Positions 25,005 to 33,090 of a stretch of DNA of 64,000 nt are shown piece after piece. This DNA comes from Candidatus Heimdallarchaeota archaeon. Its GTDB lineage: Archaea; Asgardarchaeota; Heimdallarchaeia; Heimdallarchaeales; Heimdallarchaeaceae. The position numbers were made by a program, and so were the translations under genes. The stretch lies in contig JAHLWR010000014.1 of assembly GCA_019057815.1 (NCBI GenBank), positions 1-64,000 on the forward strand, given 5' to 3'. Within the stretch, counting starts at the first letter, position 1; every line of letters starts with the position of its first letter. The notes beneath the pieces are model-generated. The model was not told the origin of the DNA, made no database searches, and worked only from the letters and a program-made list of their open reading frames with translations.

Positions 25005-27326
25005 TTATTTATTTTGAATACTCTGTTTTTTGAATGGATTTTTGTATCTTTTTAATAGTAAAGCATTGGTTATTACCGATACAGAAGACAAAGCCATAGC
25101 TAATCCTGCAATCTCAGCGGGTAATAAAAAGCCAAAAGGTAAGAATAGTATTCCTGCAGCAATAGGAATGCTCAGAGAATTATATATCAACGCCCAGAAT
25201 AATCCTGACTTAACCTTTCTTATGGTTTTCTTACTCAAATCTATAGCTGTAACAACATCTCTGAGATCATTTTTAATTAGAACAATATCTCCAGCTTCAA
25301 TTGCTACATCAGTTCCTGTACCAATTGCAATTCCAACGTCAGCTTGTGCTAAAGCAGGAGAATCATTAATTCCATCACCAACGAAAAGTACACTTAAACC
25401 TTTTTCTTGGAATTCCTTAACAAGATCTAATTTCTCTTCTGGTAAAACCTCAGCATAATACTGATCTATCCCAACCTCGTTTGATACATTTTTGACAGCA
25501 TTTTTATTATCGCCACTAACCATTACAGATTTAATCCCTTGACGTTTTAGGAGTGACATTGTTTCTTTAGCATGAGGTTTGATTGTGTCAAAGAGAGCTA
25601 TCAAACCTACAATATCTTGTTCTTTAATCACAAAAACAACCGTTTGACCTTTTATCTCTAATTCTGTTAATTGAACTTTGACATTTTCTGAGATTTTGAT
25701 ACCAAATTTAGAAACTATTTTCATGTTTCCCACGACAATTTTGTCACCATCAATATCACCTTCAATTCCCATGCCTGGAAAAGATTGAAAATTCTTAACA
25801 TACTTTAACTTGATATCACTTTCTTCAGATTTGAGAATTATGGCTTTAGAGATTGAGTGTTCAGAGTTTTTTTCAATCGAAGCTGCTAGTTGTAAAATTT
25901 CTTTTTCACTCACATCATCTGCAATTGACACAATATCTGTTACTTCAGGGGAACCTTTTGTGATAGTTCCAGTTTTGTCAAATAATACAACATCGACTTT
26001 TCGAGTCATTTCAAGAGCGTCTCCAGAACGGATTAGAATCCCATTCTCAGCACCTACTCCTGTGCCCACCATAACAGCTGTTGGTGTAGCTAAACCAAGA
26101 GCACAAGGACAAGATATAACTAAAACTGTAATCGCTGTAAGAAATGCAAATAAGAAAACAGTGTGTCCATCAGGAAGCAACGTTGTGCTTATCACTCCGA
26201 ACTTGAAAAGACTAAACCAAACACTAAAAGTAATTAGGGATAACAATACAACGGCTGGAACAAAATAAGCTGAAATTCTATCTGCGAGTTTTTGTATAGG
26301 TATTTTTGAAGTTTGTGCGTCTTCAACCATTTTAATTATTTGGTTTAAAGTAGTATTTTTCCCCACTCTTTTAGCTTCCATTTTGATATTTCCATTTTCA
26401 TTAATAGTACCACCGATCAGCTCACTTCCTTTTTCTTTAAAAACAGATATGCTTTCACCTGTAATCATAGATTCATTAACATAACTCTCTCCTTCCATTA
26501 CAATCCCATCAACTGGGATGTTTTGACCTGGATATACAACGCAAATATCATTTTCTACAACATCATCAATAGGTATTATTACTTCTTTTCCATCTCGTAT
26601 CACTTCTGCTGTTTTTGGCCTTAATTGTATAAGTTTTTTTATAGCTTCAGATGTTTTCCCTTTTGATATTTCCTCTAGATATTTTCCTAAATAGATGAAA
26701 GTTAGGAGTATTGATGATGTCTCGAAAAATACATCTCCGCTGTAAGAGGGATTGATATAGGGATATAATAATGAGAATAAACTATAAGCATATGCAGCTG
26801 TAGTCCCTAGAACTACTAAGACTTCCATAGAAGCGCTTTTACTTCGAATACTTCTCCAAGCTGCTTTATAGAATGGGTAAGCTATGATAAACTGAACAGG
26901 GGTTGAAAGAATTAGTTGCAGAAAATTGGAAAATTTCATTCCTTCAAAGATATAGAAAGTTTGTTGCCAATTTGCAAAACTAGGAAACCAGTTTCGAAAA
27001 GGTAACATATGACCCATTGCAAAAACAAAAACAGGTAAAGATAAAGCTAAGCTCCAGTAAAACCTTTTTCTCATATCAACTAATCTTTTTTTTCTCATGA
27101 AAGCAAGCTCATCTGCTTCCATAGAAGTTCTATAACCTGCAGATTCAACAACTTTTTTGATTTTTTTGTCACTTACTAAAGAAGGGTCGTAAATCAGCTT
27201 AGCATTTTCACTAATAAGATTGACTCTAGCAGTTTTCATACCTTCTAGAGATGATAACGCCTTCTGAACACGAGTTACACAAGAAGCACATGTCATTCCC
27301 TCAATTTTAATTGTTTTTTCATACAT
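25005..27326 (-). CDS. copA: copper-exporting P1B-type ATPase
   Basis: The frame can be read from a TTG at 27395, but the ATG at 27326 (MYEKTIKIEGMTCASC) sits about 29 bp after the TATA at 27349-27360 and is the natural start, giving 773 aa. It has one N-terminal HMA domain (GMTCASC), eight membrane helices, the CPC ion motif (ISCPCALGLATPTA), the phosphorylation site DKTGTIT, GDGINDSPAL, and MALSSVSVITNALLL in the last helix (the MxxSS Cu+ signature). The usual HP locus is SEHSIS here instead of SEHP, a small oddity. It pumps Cu+ out. It lies between the HMA chaperone and Lrp-TRASH regulator genes. Confidence 0.93.
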   Translation of the reverse strand: MYEKTIKIEGMTCASCVTRVQKALSSLEGMKTARVNLISENAKLIYDPSLVSDKKIKKVVESAGYRTSMEADELAFMRKKRLVDMRKRFYWSLALSLPVFVFAMGHMLPFRNWFPSFANWQQTFYIFEGMKFSNFLQLILSTPVQFIIAYPFYKAAWRSIRSKSASMEVLVVLGTTAAYAYSLFSLLYPYINPSYSGDVFFETSSILLTFIYLGKYLEEISKGKTSEAIKKLIQLRPKTAEVIRDGKEVIIPIDDVVENDICVVYPGQNIPVDGIVMEGESYVNESMITGESISVFKEKGSELIGGTINENGNIKMEAKRVGKNTTLNQIIKMVEDAQTSKIPIQKLADRISAYFVPAVVLLSLITFSVWFSLFKFGVISTTLLPDGHTVFLFAFLTAITVLVISCPCALGLATPTAVMVGTGVGAENGILIRSGDALEMTRKVDVVLFDKTGTITKGSPEVTDIVSIADDVSEKEILQLAASIEKNSEHSISKAIILKSEESDIKLKYVKNFQSFPGMGIEGDIDGDKIVVGNMKIVSKFGIKISENVKVQLTELEIKGQTVVFVIKEQDIVGLIALFDTIKPHAKETMSLLKRQGIKSVMVSGDNKNAVKNVSNEVGIDQYYAEVLPEEKLDLVKEFQEKGLSVLFVGDGINDSPALAQADVGIAIGTGTDVAIEAGDIVLIKNDLRDVVTAIDLSKKTIRKVKSGLFWALIYNSLSIPIAAGILFLPFGFLLPAEIAGLAMALSSVSVITNALLLKRYKNPFKKQSIQNK

Positions 27327-27348
27327 TCTCTTCAAGACACATATAGTT

Positions 27349-27360
27349 CTTAAAATATAA
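27349..27360 (-). promoter_or_regulatory. TATA box of copA
   Basis: The minus strand reads TTATATTTTAAG. Its position places initiation within a few bases of the ATG at 27326, so copA can be transcribed alone as well as with the chaperone gene. Confidence 0.45.
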
Positions 27361-27403
27361 CAAATACACGATATAAAAATTAAAGTGTTTAACAAAAAAA
27401 GGT

Positions 27404-27616
27404 CTAAGCTGAGGTTGCTTTATATCCTTCAGCTTCAACAGCTTCAATTAGTTGAATGGTGGAAATTTTACCTTCTTTAACAACTATTTCAGCTAATCCA
27501 GATTTGTAGCTGACTTTAACGTCTTTTACGCCTTTGACAGCTTTTAGAGCTTTTTTTACAGACATTTCACAATGCGTACATGTCATTCCTTTAACTTTTA
27601 GAATTACTTCATCCAT
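27404..27616 (-). CDS. copZ: copper chaperone, HMA domain
   Basis: A 70-aa protein from the ATG at 27616 (a TTG three codons earlier is possible). It is a single ferredoxin-like HMA domain with the metal-binding GMTCTHCEMSVKKAL, followed by AVKGVKDVKVSYKSGLAEIVV and a final AVEAEGYKA. It should carry Cu+ to the ATPase. The stop lies 77 bp upstream of the copA ATG. The His in MTCTHC is typical of CopZ-type chaperones. Confidence 0.9.
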   Translation of the reverse strand: MDEVILKVKGMTCTHCEMSVKKALKAVKGVKDVKVSYKSGLAEIVVKEGKISTIQLIEAVEAEGYKATSA

Positions 27617-27719
27617 AATTATCAATTCAATATAGAATTAAGAAGATAATAATTGCGTGGTTAAAATCTTAAAGTAGTAACTAAATAAAAGAAAAACCGT
27701 TAGAAGTGTTGACATATGC

Positions 27720-27941
27720 CTATTCAACGGAATGTAAAAATGCAGACAAACCTAAGGATCTTAAAACATTTAAAATTTTATTTATGTGAATCACGTTTGT
27801 ATCTTGTTCAAAAACAGCTTGTTTTTCTTCACAGCTTATTGTAGAAACTTTTGTTCCGGCTAGGTAGTTAAAAACCAACACTATTTTCTGTTGATCAGTT
27901 TTACGAATGTTTGGTATGTCAATTCTCACATTTTGCATCAT
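27720..27941 (-). CDS. HMA-fold-like small protein lacking the CxxC motif
   Basis: A 73-aa protein that follows the beta-alpha-beta-beta-alpha-beta rhythm of HMA domains: VRIDIPNI, then KTDQQKIVLVFNYLAGT, KVSTISCEEKQAVFEQD, HINKILNVLRSLGLSAFLHSVE. The MxCxxC loop is replaced by NIRKTDQQK, and the lone Cys lies in a strand. It therefore cannot bind copper like its neighbour and may be an adaptor or a different-ligand version. It is transcribed from its own tandem TATA elements, about 100 bp upstream of copZ. I see the resemblance by pattern only. Confidence 0.5.
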   Translation of the reverse strand: MMQNVRIDIPNIRKTDQQKIVLVFNYLAGTKVSTISCEEKQAVFEQDTNVIHINKILNVLRSLGLSAFLHSVE

Positions 27942-27976
27942 TATAAATCAACTTCTAAATTATGAAAGAATGTACT

Positions 27977-27999
27977 CCTTTATAAATCCTTTATAAAGG
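27977..27999 (-). promoter_or_regulatory. tandem TATA-like repeats upstream of the HMA-like gene
   Basis: CCTTTATAAA occurs twice, 11 bp apart (27977-27986 and 27988-27997). The second is part of the palindrome CCTTTATAAAGG (27988-27999). The first copy stands at TATA distance from the gene at 27941. The repeat could be a promoter with an overlapping binding site for a dimeric regulator. Confidence 0.45.
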
Positions 28000-28039
28000 C
28001 AACAAATAAAATAAAATAAATTAATAAGAAGTGGTTAAA

Positions 28040-28207
28040 TTAGTCTTCGTAGAGTTCGAAATCCTCTTTTCCAGCACCGCACTCAGGACAAATATAGTCA
28101 TCTGGGAGATCTTCAAAAGATGTTCCAGGAGATATATCTGCTTCAGGATCTCCTAATTCAGGATCATATATATAACCACAGAGCGTACAAATCCATTTTT
28201 GAGCCAT
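28040..28207 (-). CDS. rubredoxin
   Basis: A 55-aa protein starting [20 protein letters not shown] and ending with the second iron motif [15 protein letters not shown]. The four cysteines (C7, C10, C40, C43) in CxxCG and CPxCG loops bind one Fe atom. GDP and PGT..EDLPDD are the classic rubredoxin core. It is a small electron carrier, often serving superoxide reductase, flavodiiron or rubrerythrin systems, none of which is encoded in this window. Only the 55-aa length makes it easy to miss; family match is complete. Confidence 0.95.
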   Translation of the reverse strand: MAQKWICTLCGYIYDPELGDPEADISPGTSFEDLPDDYICPECGAGKEDFELYED

Positions 28208-28214
28208 TTGTTAT

Positions 28215-28611
28215 CCTCTTTACCTATTGGTATAATTCACCACTTATCAGTCTTTTAAAAAGTTTCCTTCCCAATCCAGTATTCCAAGATAATGCAAAAT
28301 CTCTTTCTATTCTCTGTAAATATATGTTATCTCTAAATTCAACAAAAGAGATTAGAGATTCAGAGAAAGACTATATTGAATATTTGGATAATCAAATTAT
28401 TAATGCTTTGGTTTTTGAACAATATTTCAAAGATATTCTGAATACTAAATTGTTAGAAATAATTACTCCATACTTGATTGATATAAATTGTATAAAACAT
28501 GAAGATGAAAAACTAGTTTCTTTACAAACTACTATGACAAAAATGCAGAGTAACTCTAGTATAAAAAACGAAATAAAAGGAATTCAAAGTCGTTTTCCTC
28601 TGAGTTCATAA
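28215..28611 (+). pseudogene. decayed or partial ORF, possibly C-terminal tail of a larger protein
   Basis: From about 28215 the plus strand has an open frame reading SPLISLLKSFLPNPVFQDNA and KEIRDSEKDYIEYLDNQIIN, then ALVFEQYFKDILNTKLLEII. The acidic helical composition looks like genuine protein, and the I..LVFE.YF.. pattern recalls the ends of TaqI/Eco57I-type restriction-methylases. There is no good start: the only early ATG lies in antisense to the rubredoxin gene, and the next ATG (28324) leaves 95 aa. I read it as a remnant, but a short gene from 28324 is possible. Confidence 0.35.
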
Positions 28612-28730
28612 AACTTGTTTTTCTCTTATTTACTATTTTTTACCAATTCTTCGTGTATTGCTTTAATGTGAAGAACAATCTTTTTTCCTTTTTTATCTTC
28701 AGATGATTAGAGGATGAACTTACCAAACTA

Positions 28731-28919
28731 CTATGTAAGAAAATAATTAACCAAAGTTGTTTGTTTATTGGTTTTGAGTTCGTTTTGCAATTGATCGATA
28801 AACCACTTTTTGAGTTTCATAGTCTTAGGTTCAACAACACTCTTAGGAATCCAGACGGGGTCATCTGTTAATTTAAAAATGGTGGCAAAATAAGCTTTCT
28901 CAGTTTCTGTTTGTATCAT
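28731..28919 (-). CDS. hypothetical small protein, 62 aa
   Basis: An ATG-started frame reading MIQTETEKAYFATIFKLTDD, then WFIDQLQNELKTNKQTTLVN. Helical and charged with no membrane helix or cysteine motif. A TATA-like GGTTTAAAG near 28935-28943 lies ahead of it, though closer than usual. Its codon use resembles neighbours. It could be a genuine small gene in an otherwise sparse stretch, or chance. Confidence 0.4.
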   Translation of the reverse strand: MIQTETEKAYFATIFKLTDDPVWIPKSVVEPKTMKLKKWFIDQLQNELKTNKQTTLVNYFLT

Positions 28920-29084
28920 TCCTAATTGAAAATCGGTTTAAAGAGTAGAAACCATTATTTTAATTCTAGGATTTCAATATTTAAACAATTAATCACGATT
29001 TACATTTAAAAACTCCTTAGCTGCTTTGAAGAAAATAGTTCTAGAGCGTTGTAGTCGATCTAATTGAACCTAGTTCTTTATTTA

Positions 29085-30845
29085 TTAAGTAGAGTTCTTT
29101 TTAGATAGTCTCTTCTTTAAAGTAATGACAATAAAAACTATCAAGGTGAAAAGCTGGATAATGAAACCAGAACTAGTATCGGTAGTACTATCGGTTGAAA
29201 TGGTGGTAGAAGTTTCAGAGGTTAAGGTAGTTTCAGAGGTTAAGGTAGTTTCAGTAGTGGTGAAATCGTTAGTGGGGTAGGGATCAGAAGACATGCGTTC
29301 GCCATCGATAGGGTAGGTTCCTGTACCATCCCAATCAGACCAGAAGTTGCCAGTATTAGTATCCTTATCGTACCACTGATTACTGAAACCCTCATCATAC
29401 GCTTGAGCGAAGCCATTTGGAGTCCCATCTAGATTGTTATCTACAAATGTGTTGGAGAAGATTTTATTCCCATTAGAAGCTTCCGTAATAGAAGCATCCG
29501 CAAGGATAATTCCATATCGGATATTTTCAAGTAAAAGGTTAGAAGCTATAAGGGAAAAACTAGAACCTTTAAGATAGATACCATAGGTGTTGTTTATACA
29601 AGTATTGTTTGTAATGGTGTGAGAATCAGCATGAGAGAGCAACTTAATTCCATAGTAGTTGTTTTCACAAATATTACTCGTGATTATAGGGTAGATGTTG
29701 ACTGGTACTGCATAGCTGGAACATATCCCATTTTGAATGTTATTACTGCAAGTGTTTTCACTAACAAAAGTATTATCACAAATAGATAAAACCATGCCTT
29801 CTAGAGAGTTATTACTAAATGTATTGCCAATGATAGTGGTTGAGAGAGTTCTTGAGAAATAAGCACCTCTAGTATATCCAGTAAAAGTGTTGTTAAGGAC
29901 AGAAAATATATTGCAATATTTAAGGGTTATACCATGAAAACCTCTGCTACAATCATTCTGCTTAATGGTAAAATTAGTAGAATAGTAAATATAGATGCCA
30001 TAAGCACTGTAAACACAAATATTGTTAAGAATGAGAATGTCAATAGAGGAGTCAATACTTATTCCACCGAAATTATTGAAAAAGCAAATATTATCTGTGA
30101 TATTGATGAAAGAAGAGGAAACGATACGAATACTAGATTCGTGTATATCAAGATCATTATCCGAAATTTCAGAGAATTGACAATTAAGTATCCCTATACC
30201 AAAACGAGTGTTGGTGCACTGATTGTACTGTATCACAGAATAATCGGATTCAATAATATAAATATCAACATAACCATTAGAATAGCAAGAATTTGAAGTG
30301 ATATTACCATAACTGGAATTGTACAACCCTAAACCGGCTATGTTGTGGTGAAAACTATTATTGTAGATTGTCGCATCATTTGATGAATCTAAAAATAACC
30401 CATAAGTAGTGTGGTAACAACATGTAGTGTTGCTAACAGAAGCAGTAGAAGTGAAAACATTGTCAAGAACAATACCATAAACAACTGCTGAAATATAACA
30501 ATCTTTGATAAGAAAGTGTCTAGTTGTGTTGAAAATGTATATCCCAATGCTTTCAGAGGTTGTGATACTTAAATCCTCAATAAGATAAGGATTTTCTTTT
30601 GTCCCATTACCTGGGAATTCATAATCTGTAAAATTGTCGTCATAACCAATAATTACTGAAGCACTAATTTTCCAATATGGATCCGTTAGGAGTTGGTTCA
30701 TCTGCAAGACAGATTGGGATAATGGTTGATATTTCGTTTCTTCAGAAATTGGATTGTTTTGAGAATTATAAGGAGAAAAAAGAAGTAAACAGATGAGCAA
30801 ACTGTAAAAAATTGTTTTTAGTTTTAGTCCAGTATTCACAACCAT
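29085..30845 (-). CDS. exported right-handed beta-helix protein (NosD/PbH1-like), membrane anchored
   Basis: A 586-aa protein with a signal peptide (KTIFYSLLICLLLFSPYN), the NosD-type opening (GNGTKENPYLIEDLSITTSE), and at least fifteen beta-helix turns of about 22 residues with the repeated N.C..N..GI.L..S theme. A Thr/Ser-rich linker with two near-identical TLTSETT units (about 540-560), a membrane helix (FIIQLFTLIVFIVITL) and a basic tail follow. It is a surface protein; beta-helices of this type often bind or cleave carbohydrate. No catalytic residues can be named. NosD of nitrous oxide reductase systems shares the fold, but no nos genes are present. Confidence 0.8.
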   Translation of the reverse strand: MVVNTGLKLKTIFYSLLICLLLFSPYNSQNNPISEETKYQPLSQSVLQMNQLLTDPYWKISASVIIGYDDNFTDYEFPGNGTKENPYLIEDLSITTSESIGIYIFNTTRHFLIKDCYISAVVYGIVLDNVFTSTASVSNTTCCYHTTYGLFLDSSNDATIYNNSFHHNIAGLGLYNSSYGNITSNSCYSNGYVDIYIIESDYSVIQYNQCTNTRFGIGILNCQFSEISDNDLDIHESSIRIVSSSFINITDNICFFNNFGGISIDSSIDILILNNICVYSAYGIYIYYSTNFTIKQNDCSRGFHGITLKYCNIFSVLNNTFTGYTRGAYFSRTLSTTIIGNTFSNNSLEGMVLSICDNTFVSENTCSNNIQNGICSSYAVPVNIYPIITSNICENNYYGIKLLSHADSHTITNNTCINNTYGIYLKGSSFSLIASNLLLENIRYGIILADASITEASNGNKIFSNTFVDNNLDGTPNGFAQAYDEGFSNQWYDKDTNTGNFWSDWDGTGTYPIDGERMSSDPYPTNDFTTTETTLTSETTLTSETSTTISTDSTTDTSSGFIIQLFTLIVFIVITLKKRLSKKNST

Positions 30846-31011
30846 CCATATTCACCAATAGTACAACTGTTATATATTTTTTGGAAAATAAGTGACATTT
30901 ATCTCTCTTAAAGATAACAAAGAACTACCACTTAAATATAAGCATAACATCAACCTACCTCTGCATATTATAGTTAAGAAAAAGAAAAAAAAAGGTTATA
31001 GATATTTGAAA

Positions 31012-32043
31012 TCAGAACCAAGTATAATCTAATAGATCTTCCTTTTGTGGTTTTTGATTTAAGCCCTGAAATGCGAGAGCATAAGCATTAGTGTTGACGT
31101 AAGCATAATTAAACGATTGAATATCAGTATACCCTTGACTTAATCTCTCGAAGAAGAAATGGGTAAAAGTTCCACCATATGCGCTTCCATCTTCATCTTC
31201 TGGGTTATAATTGGTTCCGTTATCACCATACCACCTTTGTGACATTGTATAATTCGAGCTTGACATTGCAAAAACAGGTTCATCTCTATATTCTTCTTTA
31301 AAATATTCTCCTACGAAATCTCCGCTATAACAAGAATCAACCAATAAAAATATATTTTGAGAATCTAAGTCTAGCAATTTTTCAACGAAGTCATTGGAAC
31401 AAATTTCATAATTTTGAGTACCTCCAACTTGGTAAACCCAAGATGCCTTGTCATCACCTCTCCATCCATACTGACCATGTGCAATTATATAGATAAAGAC
31501 TAGTGAATCGTAAGTTTCAATTGCATCGAGAGCATCGATAGCATCCTCCCAATCTTCCTCATCTTCGTAATATATGAAATCAGTAAAACTTTCATTGGTT
31601 TTAAGTTGATCAGCTAATTCTTCCATAATAGACTGATTAGCTACATCAGAAGCCCAAAGGAAGAGTGCTACACGTCCATCTAGCTCAAAGTTTTGTGTAT
31701 GGGAGCTACTTTGAGGTAAAACATTTTGATCTTGCTGATTAAATCCTAATTTGTATATGCGTATTGAATAGATTTTGAATCGTTCAACAGTCCAAGTAAA
31801 TTCATAGTAACCGTTACTATCAGTATAATCGCATCTTTTCACGTTTCCATCTTCAAGTAGTTCTACTTTGACGTTCTCTACAGGTCGGTCTAATCCTTCA
31901 ACATCTACAGTTCCATCAAAATCGACTTCTCCATAGTATGGTGGCCATGCTTGAGTGAGTTCTGCACCCCCATATATTGCAGCTATAAGGATTCCTAATA
32001 CCAGTGCTATTGATATTTTTGACTTTTTTCGATTGTTTTTCAT
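31012..32043 (-). CDS. exported caspase/legumain-like cysteine protease
   Basis: A 343-aa protein with a signal helix (ISIALVLGILIAAIYGG), a carboxypeptidase-regulatory-like beta domain at about 35-120 (YTDSNGYYEFTWTVERFKIY), and a CD-clan protease domain. The catalytic His is probably H189 in FIYIIAHGQYGW and the catalytic Cys C238 in IFLLVDSCYSGDF, the exact layout of caspase, metacaspase and legumain folds (beta strand-H-G and beta strand-D-S-C). The acidic loop NPEDEDGSAYGG lies before the final helices. It is predicted to act outside the cell, probably on surface proteins. C13 versus C14 cannot be settled by eye. Confidence 0.75.
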   Translation of the reverse strand: MKNNRKKSKISIALVLGILIAAIYGGAELTQAWPPYYGEVDFDGTVDVEGLDRPVENVKVELLEDGNVKRCDYTDSNGYYEFTWTVERFKIYSIRIYKLGFNQQDQNVLPQSSSHTQNFELDGRVALFLWASDVANQSIMEELADQLKTNESFTDFIYYEDEEDWEDAIDALDAIETYDSLVFIYIIAHGQYGWRGDDKASWVYQVGGTQNYEICSNDFVEKLLDLDSQNIFLLVDSCYSGDFVGEYFKEEYRDEPVFAMSSSNYTMSQRWYGDNGTNYNPEDEDGSAYGGTFTHFFFERLSQGYTDIQSFNYAYVNTNAYALAFQGLNQKPQKEDLLDYTWF

Positions 32044-32241
32044 TATATCACCTTATTTTTGTTTTTTGTTGCGGAGTGAGTTCTCTAGAAACGTTTCACT
32101 TTTACACCAATCTTCATCTTCTGATGTGGAGTCTCAATGAAATGAGATAGTACGCTATTTACTGCGATGAATGTCGAAAGATGAATGCATTTGTGATGAA
32201 GATCAGTTATGTTCACCAGTCCATAAGTTTCTTTTTACTCT

Positions 32242-32257
32242 ACTCCATTCGTTGCTT
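32242..32257 (+). repeat. inverted repeat, left arm
   Basis: ACTCCATTCGTTGCTT; its exact reverse complement is at 32469-32484, 211 bp away. Confidence 0.7.
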
Positions 32258-32468
32258 TTTCGTTACTTTGTAGTAAGTAACAATAATATATATAGAAATT
32301 ACTATATATAACCAACAGAAAAAAAGTCCTTTTGTTAACTTATCACCTAAAAGACAGGTAAGGTAATTTTTTCCAATTGTAAATATGTCTAAATGCAAAC
32401 TTTTAGATATTATTGTTGTGAGCTACATAGGACACTTATAGTGACCAGTCCACATAAAGAACAACACA

Positions 32469-32484
32469 AGCAACGAATGGAGTG
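32469..32484 (-). repeat. inverted repeat, right arm
   Basis: AAGCAACGAATGGAGT, exact reverse complement of 32242-32257. Confidence 0.7.
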
Positions 32485-32652
32485 CAAATTCAACAGGTGA
32501 ACTGGTCATTTAATTTATTGAATATGACCTTTATAAATCCTACAGTCTCTCAAAGGATTCTTTTAACCTTCTTTATATATTAGTTATTAAAGATATAAAC
32601 GCCCTAAACCTCAAATCTATTACTTTTCTTTTACTCTTAGCCCAGTTATTAA

Positions 32653-32862
32653 AAGAATAGAATCAGTGAAAAGTATGAAGAGAGTTATTGGTGGGAAGAA
32701 ATTTTAGAGTTATTTTACTCTGCTTTTCAAAAACCTGTTTTTCTCTTATTAATAATTGGTTTAGTTTTTATCATTGCAATAAATCACTTTTTTCAATATA
32801 ACTATGTACTGATGAGACAAAGTTTCGTAGTTTTTTATATTCTTCTCCATATTCTGTACTGA
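32653..32862 (+). pseudogene. start-less membrane-protein fragment
   Basis: A 69-codon open stretch after an in-frame TAA reads KNRISEKYEESYWWEEILEL, then a typical membrane helix (PVFLLLIIGLVFIIAI) and a second hydrophobic segment, ending in TGA. No ATG, GTG or TTG lies before the helix, so it looks like a decayed or truncated gene rather than a working one. The rest of the gap to 33090 shows nothing recognisable. Confidence 0.3.
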
Positions 32863-33090
32863 AAAATTCTGAATACTTCTTCTTTTTCTTTATCTTTTTC
32901 TTTTATTAAATGGAGTAACCAGAAAAGAACAATCGCATCAGTAGAGAACAATATGTCCTTTATTGGAACCACTCTACGATTAACTGTCATTTTAGTTTTT
33001 GCGATTGCATGTAAAACTAACTCCTTATCACAAGGAAATTTATCAAGAAATTTTTTATAATAATACTAGAAAGAAAAATCAATTAAATTC

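Larger units (their letters stand above)
32044..32652. other. gene-poor region with inverted repeats
   Basis: No convincing gene. It holds a perfect 16-bp inverted repeat (32242-32257 and 32469-32484), an 8-bp palindromic pair ATATATAG/CTATATAT (32288-32309), and two copies of ACCAGTCCA (about 32214 and 32444), one near each arm. An ACTGGT at about 32510 is inverted relative to these. The layout resembles a small non-autonomous element or regulatory hub. Confidence 0.4.

Noticed and set aside
25030-26268. Two plus-strand frames of 142 and 152 aa
   Set aside because: Antisense shadows of the copper ATPase, whose motifs are complete.
27327-27395. 23-codon N-terminal extension of CopA from TTG
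   Set aside because: It would start upstream of the TATA box that serves the ATG at 27326 and has no resemblance to CopA N-termini.
28120-28214. N-terminal part of the plus-strand 163-aa frame
   Set aside because: It is the antisense of the rubredoxin gene; only the part after about 28215 looks like protein.
29934-30296. 120-aa plus-strand frame
   Set aside because: Repetitive Ile/Asn sequence generated by the antisense of the beta-helix repeats.
29085-30845. Part of a nitrous oxide reductase system (NosD)
   Set aside because: Only the beta-helix fold is shared; no nosZ, nosF or nosY is nearby, and a C-terminal membrane anchor indicates a surface protein.
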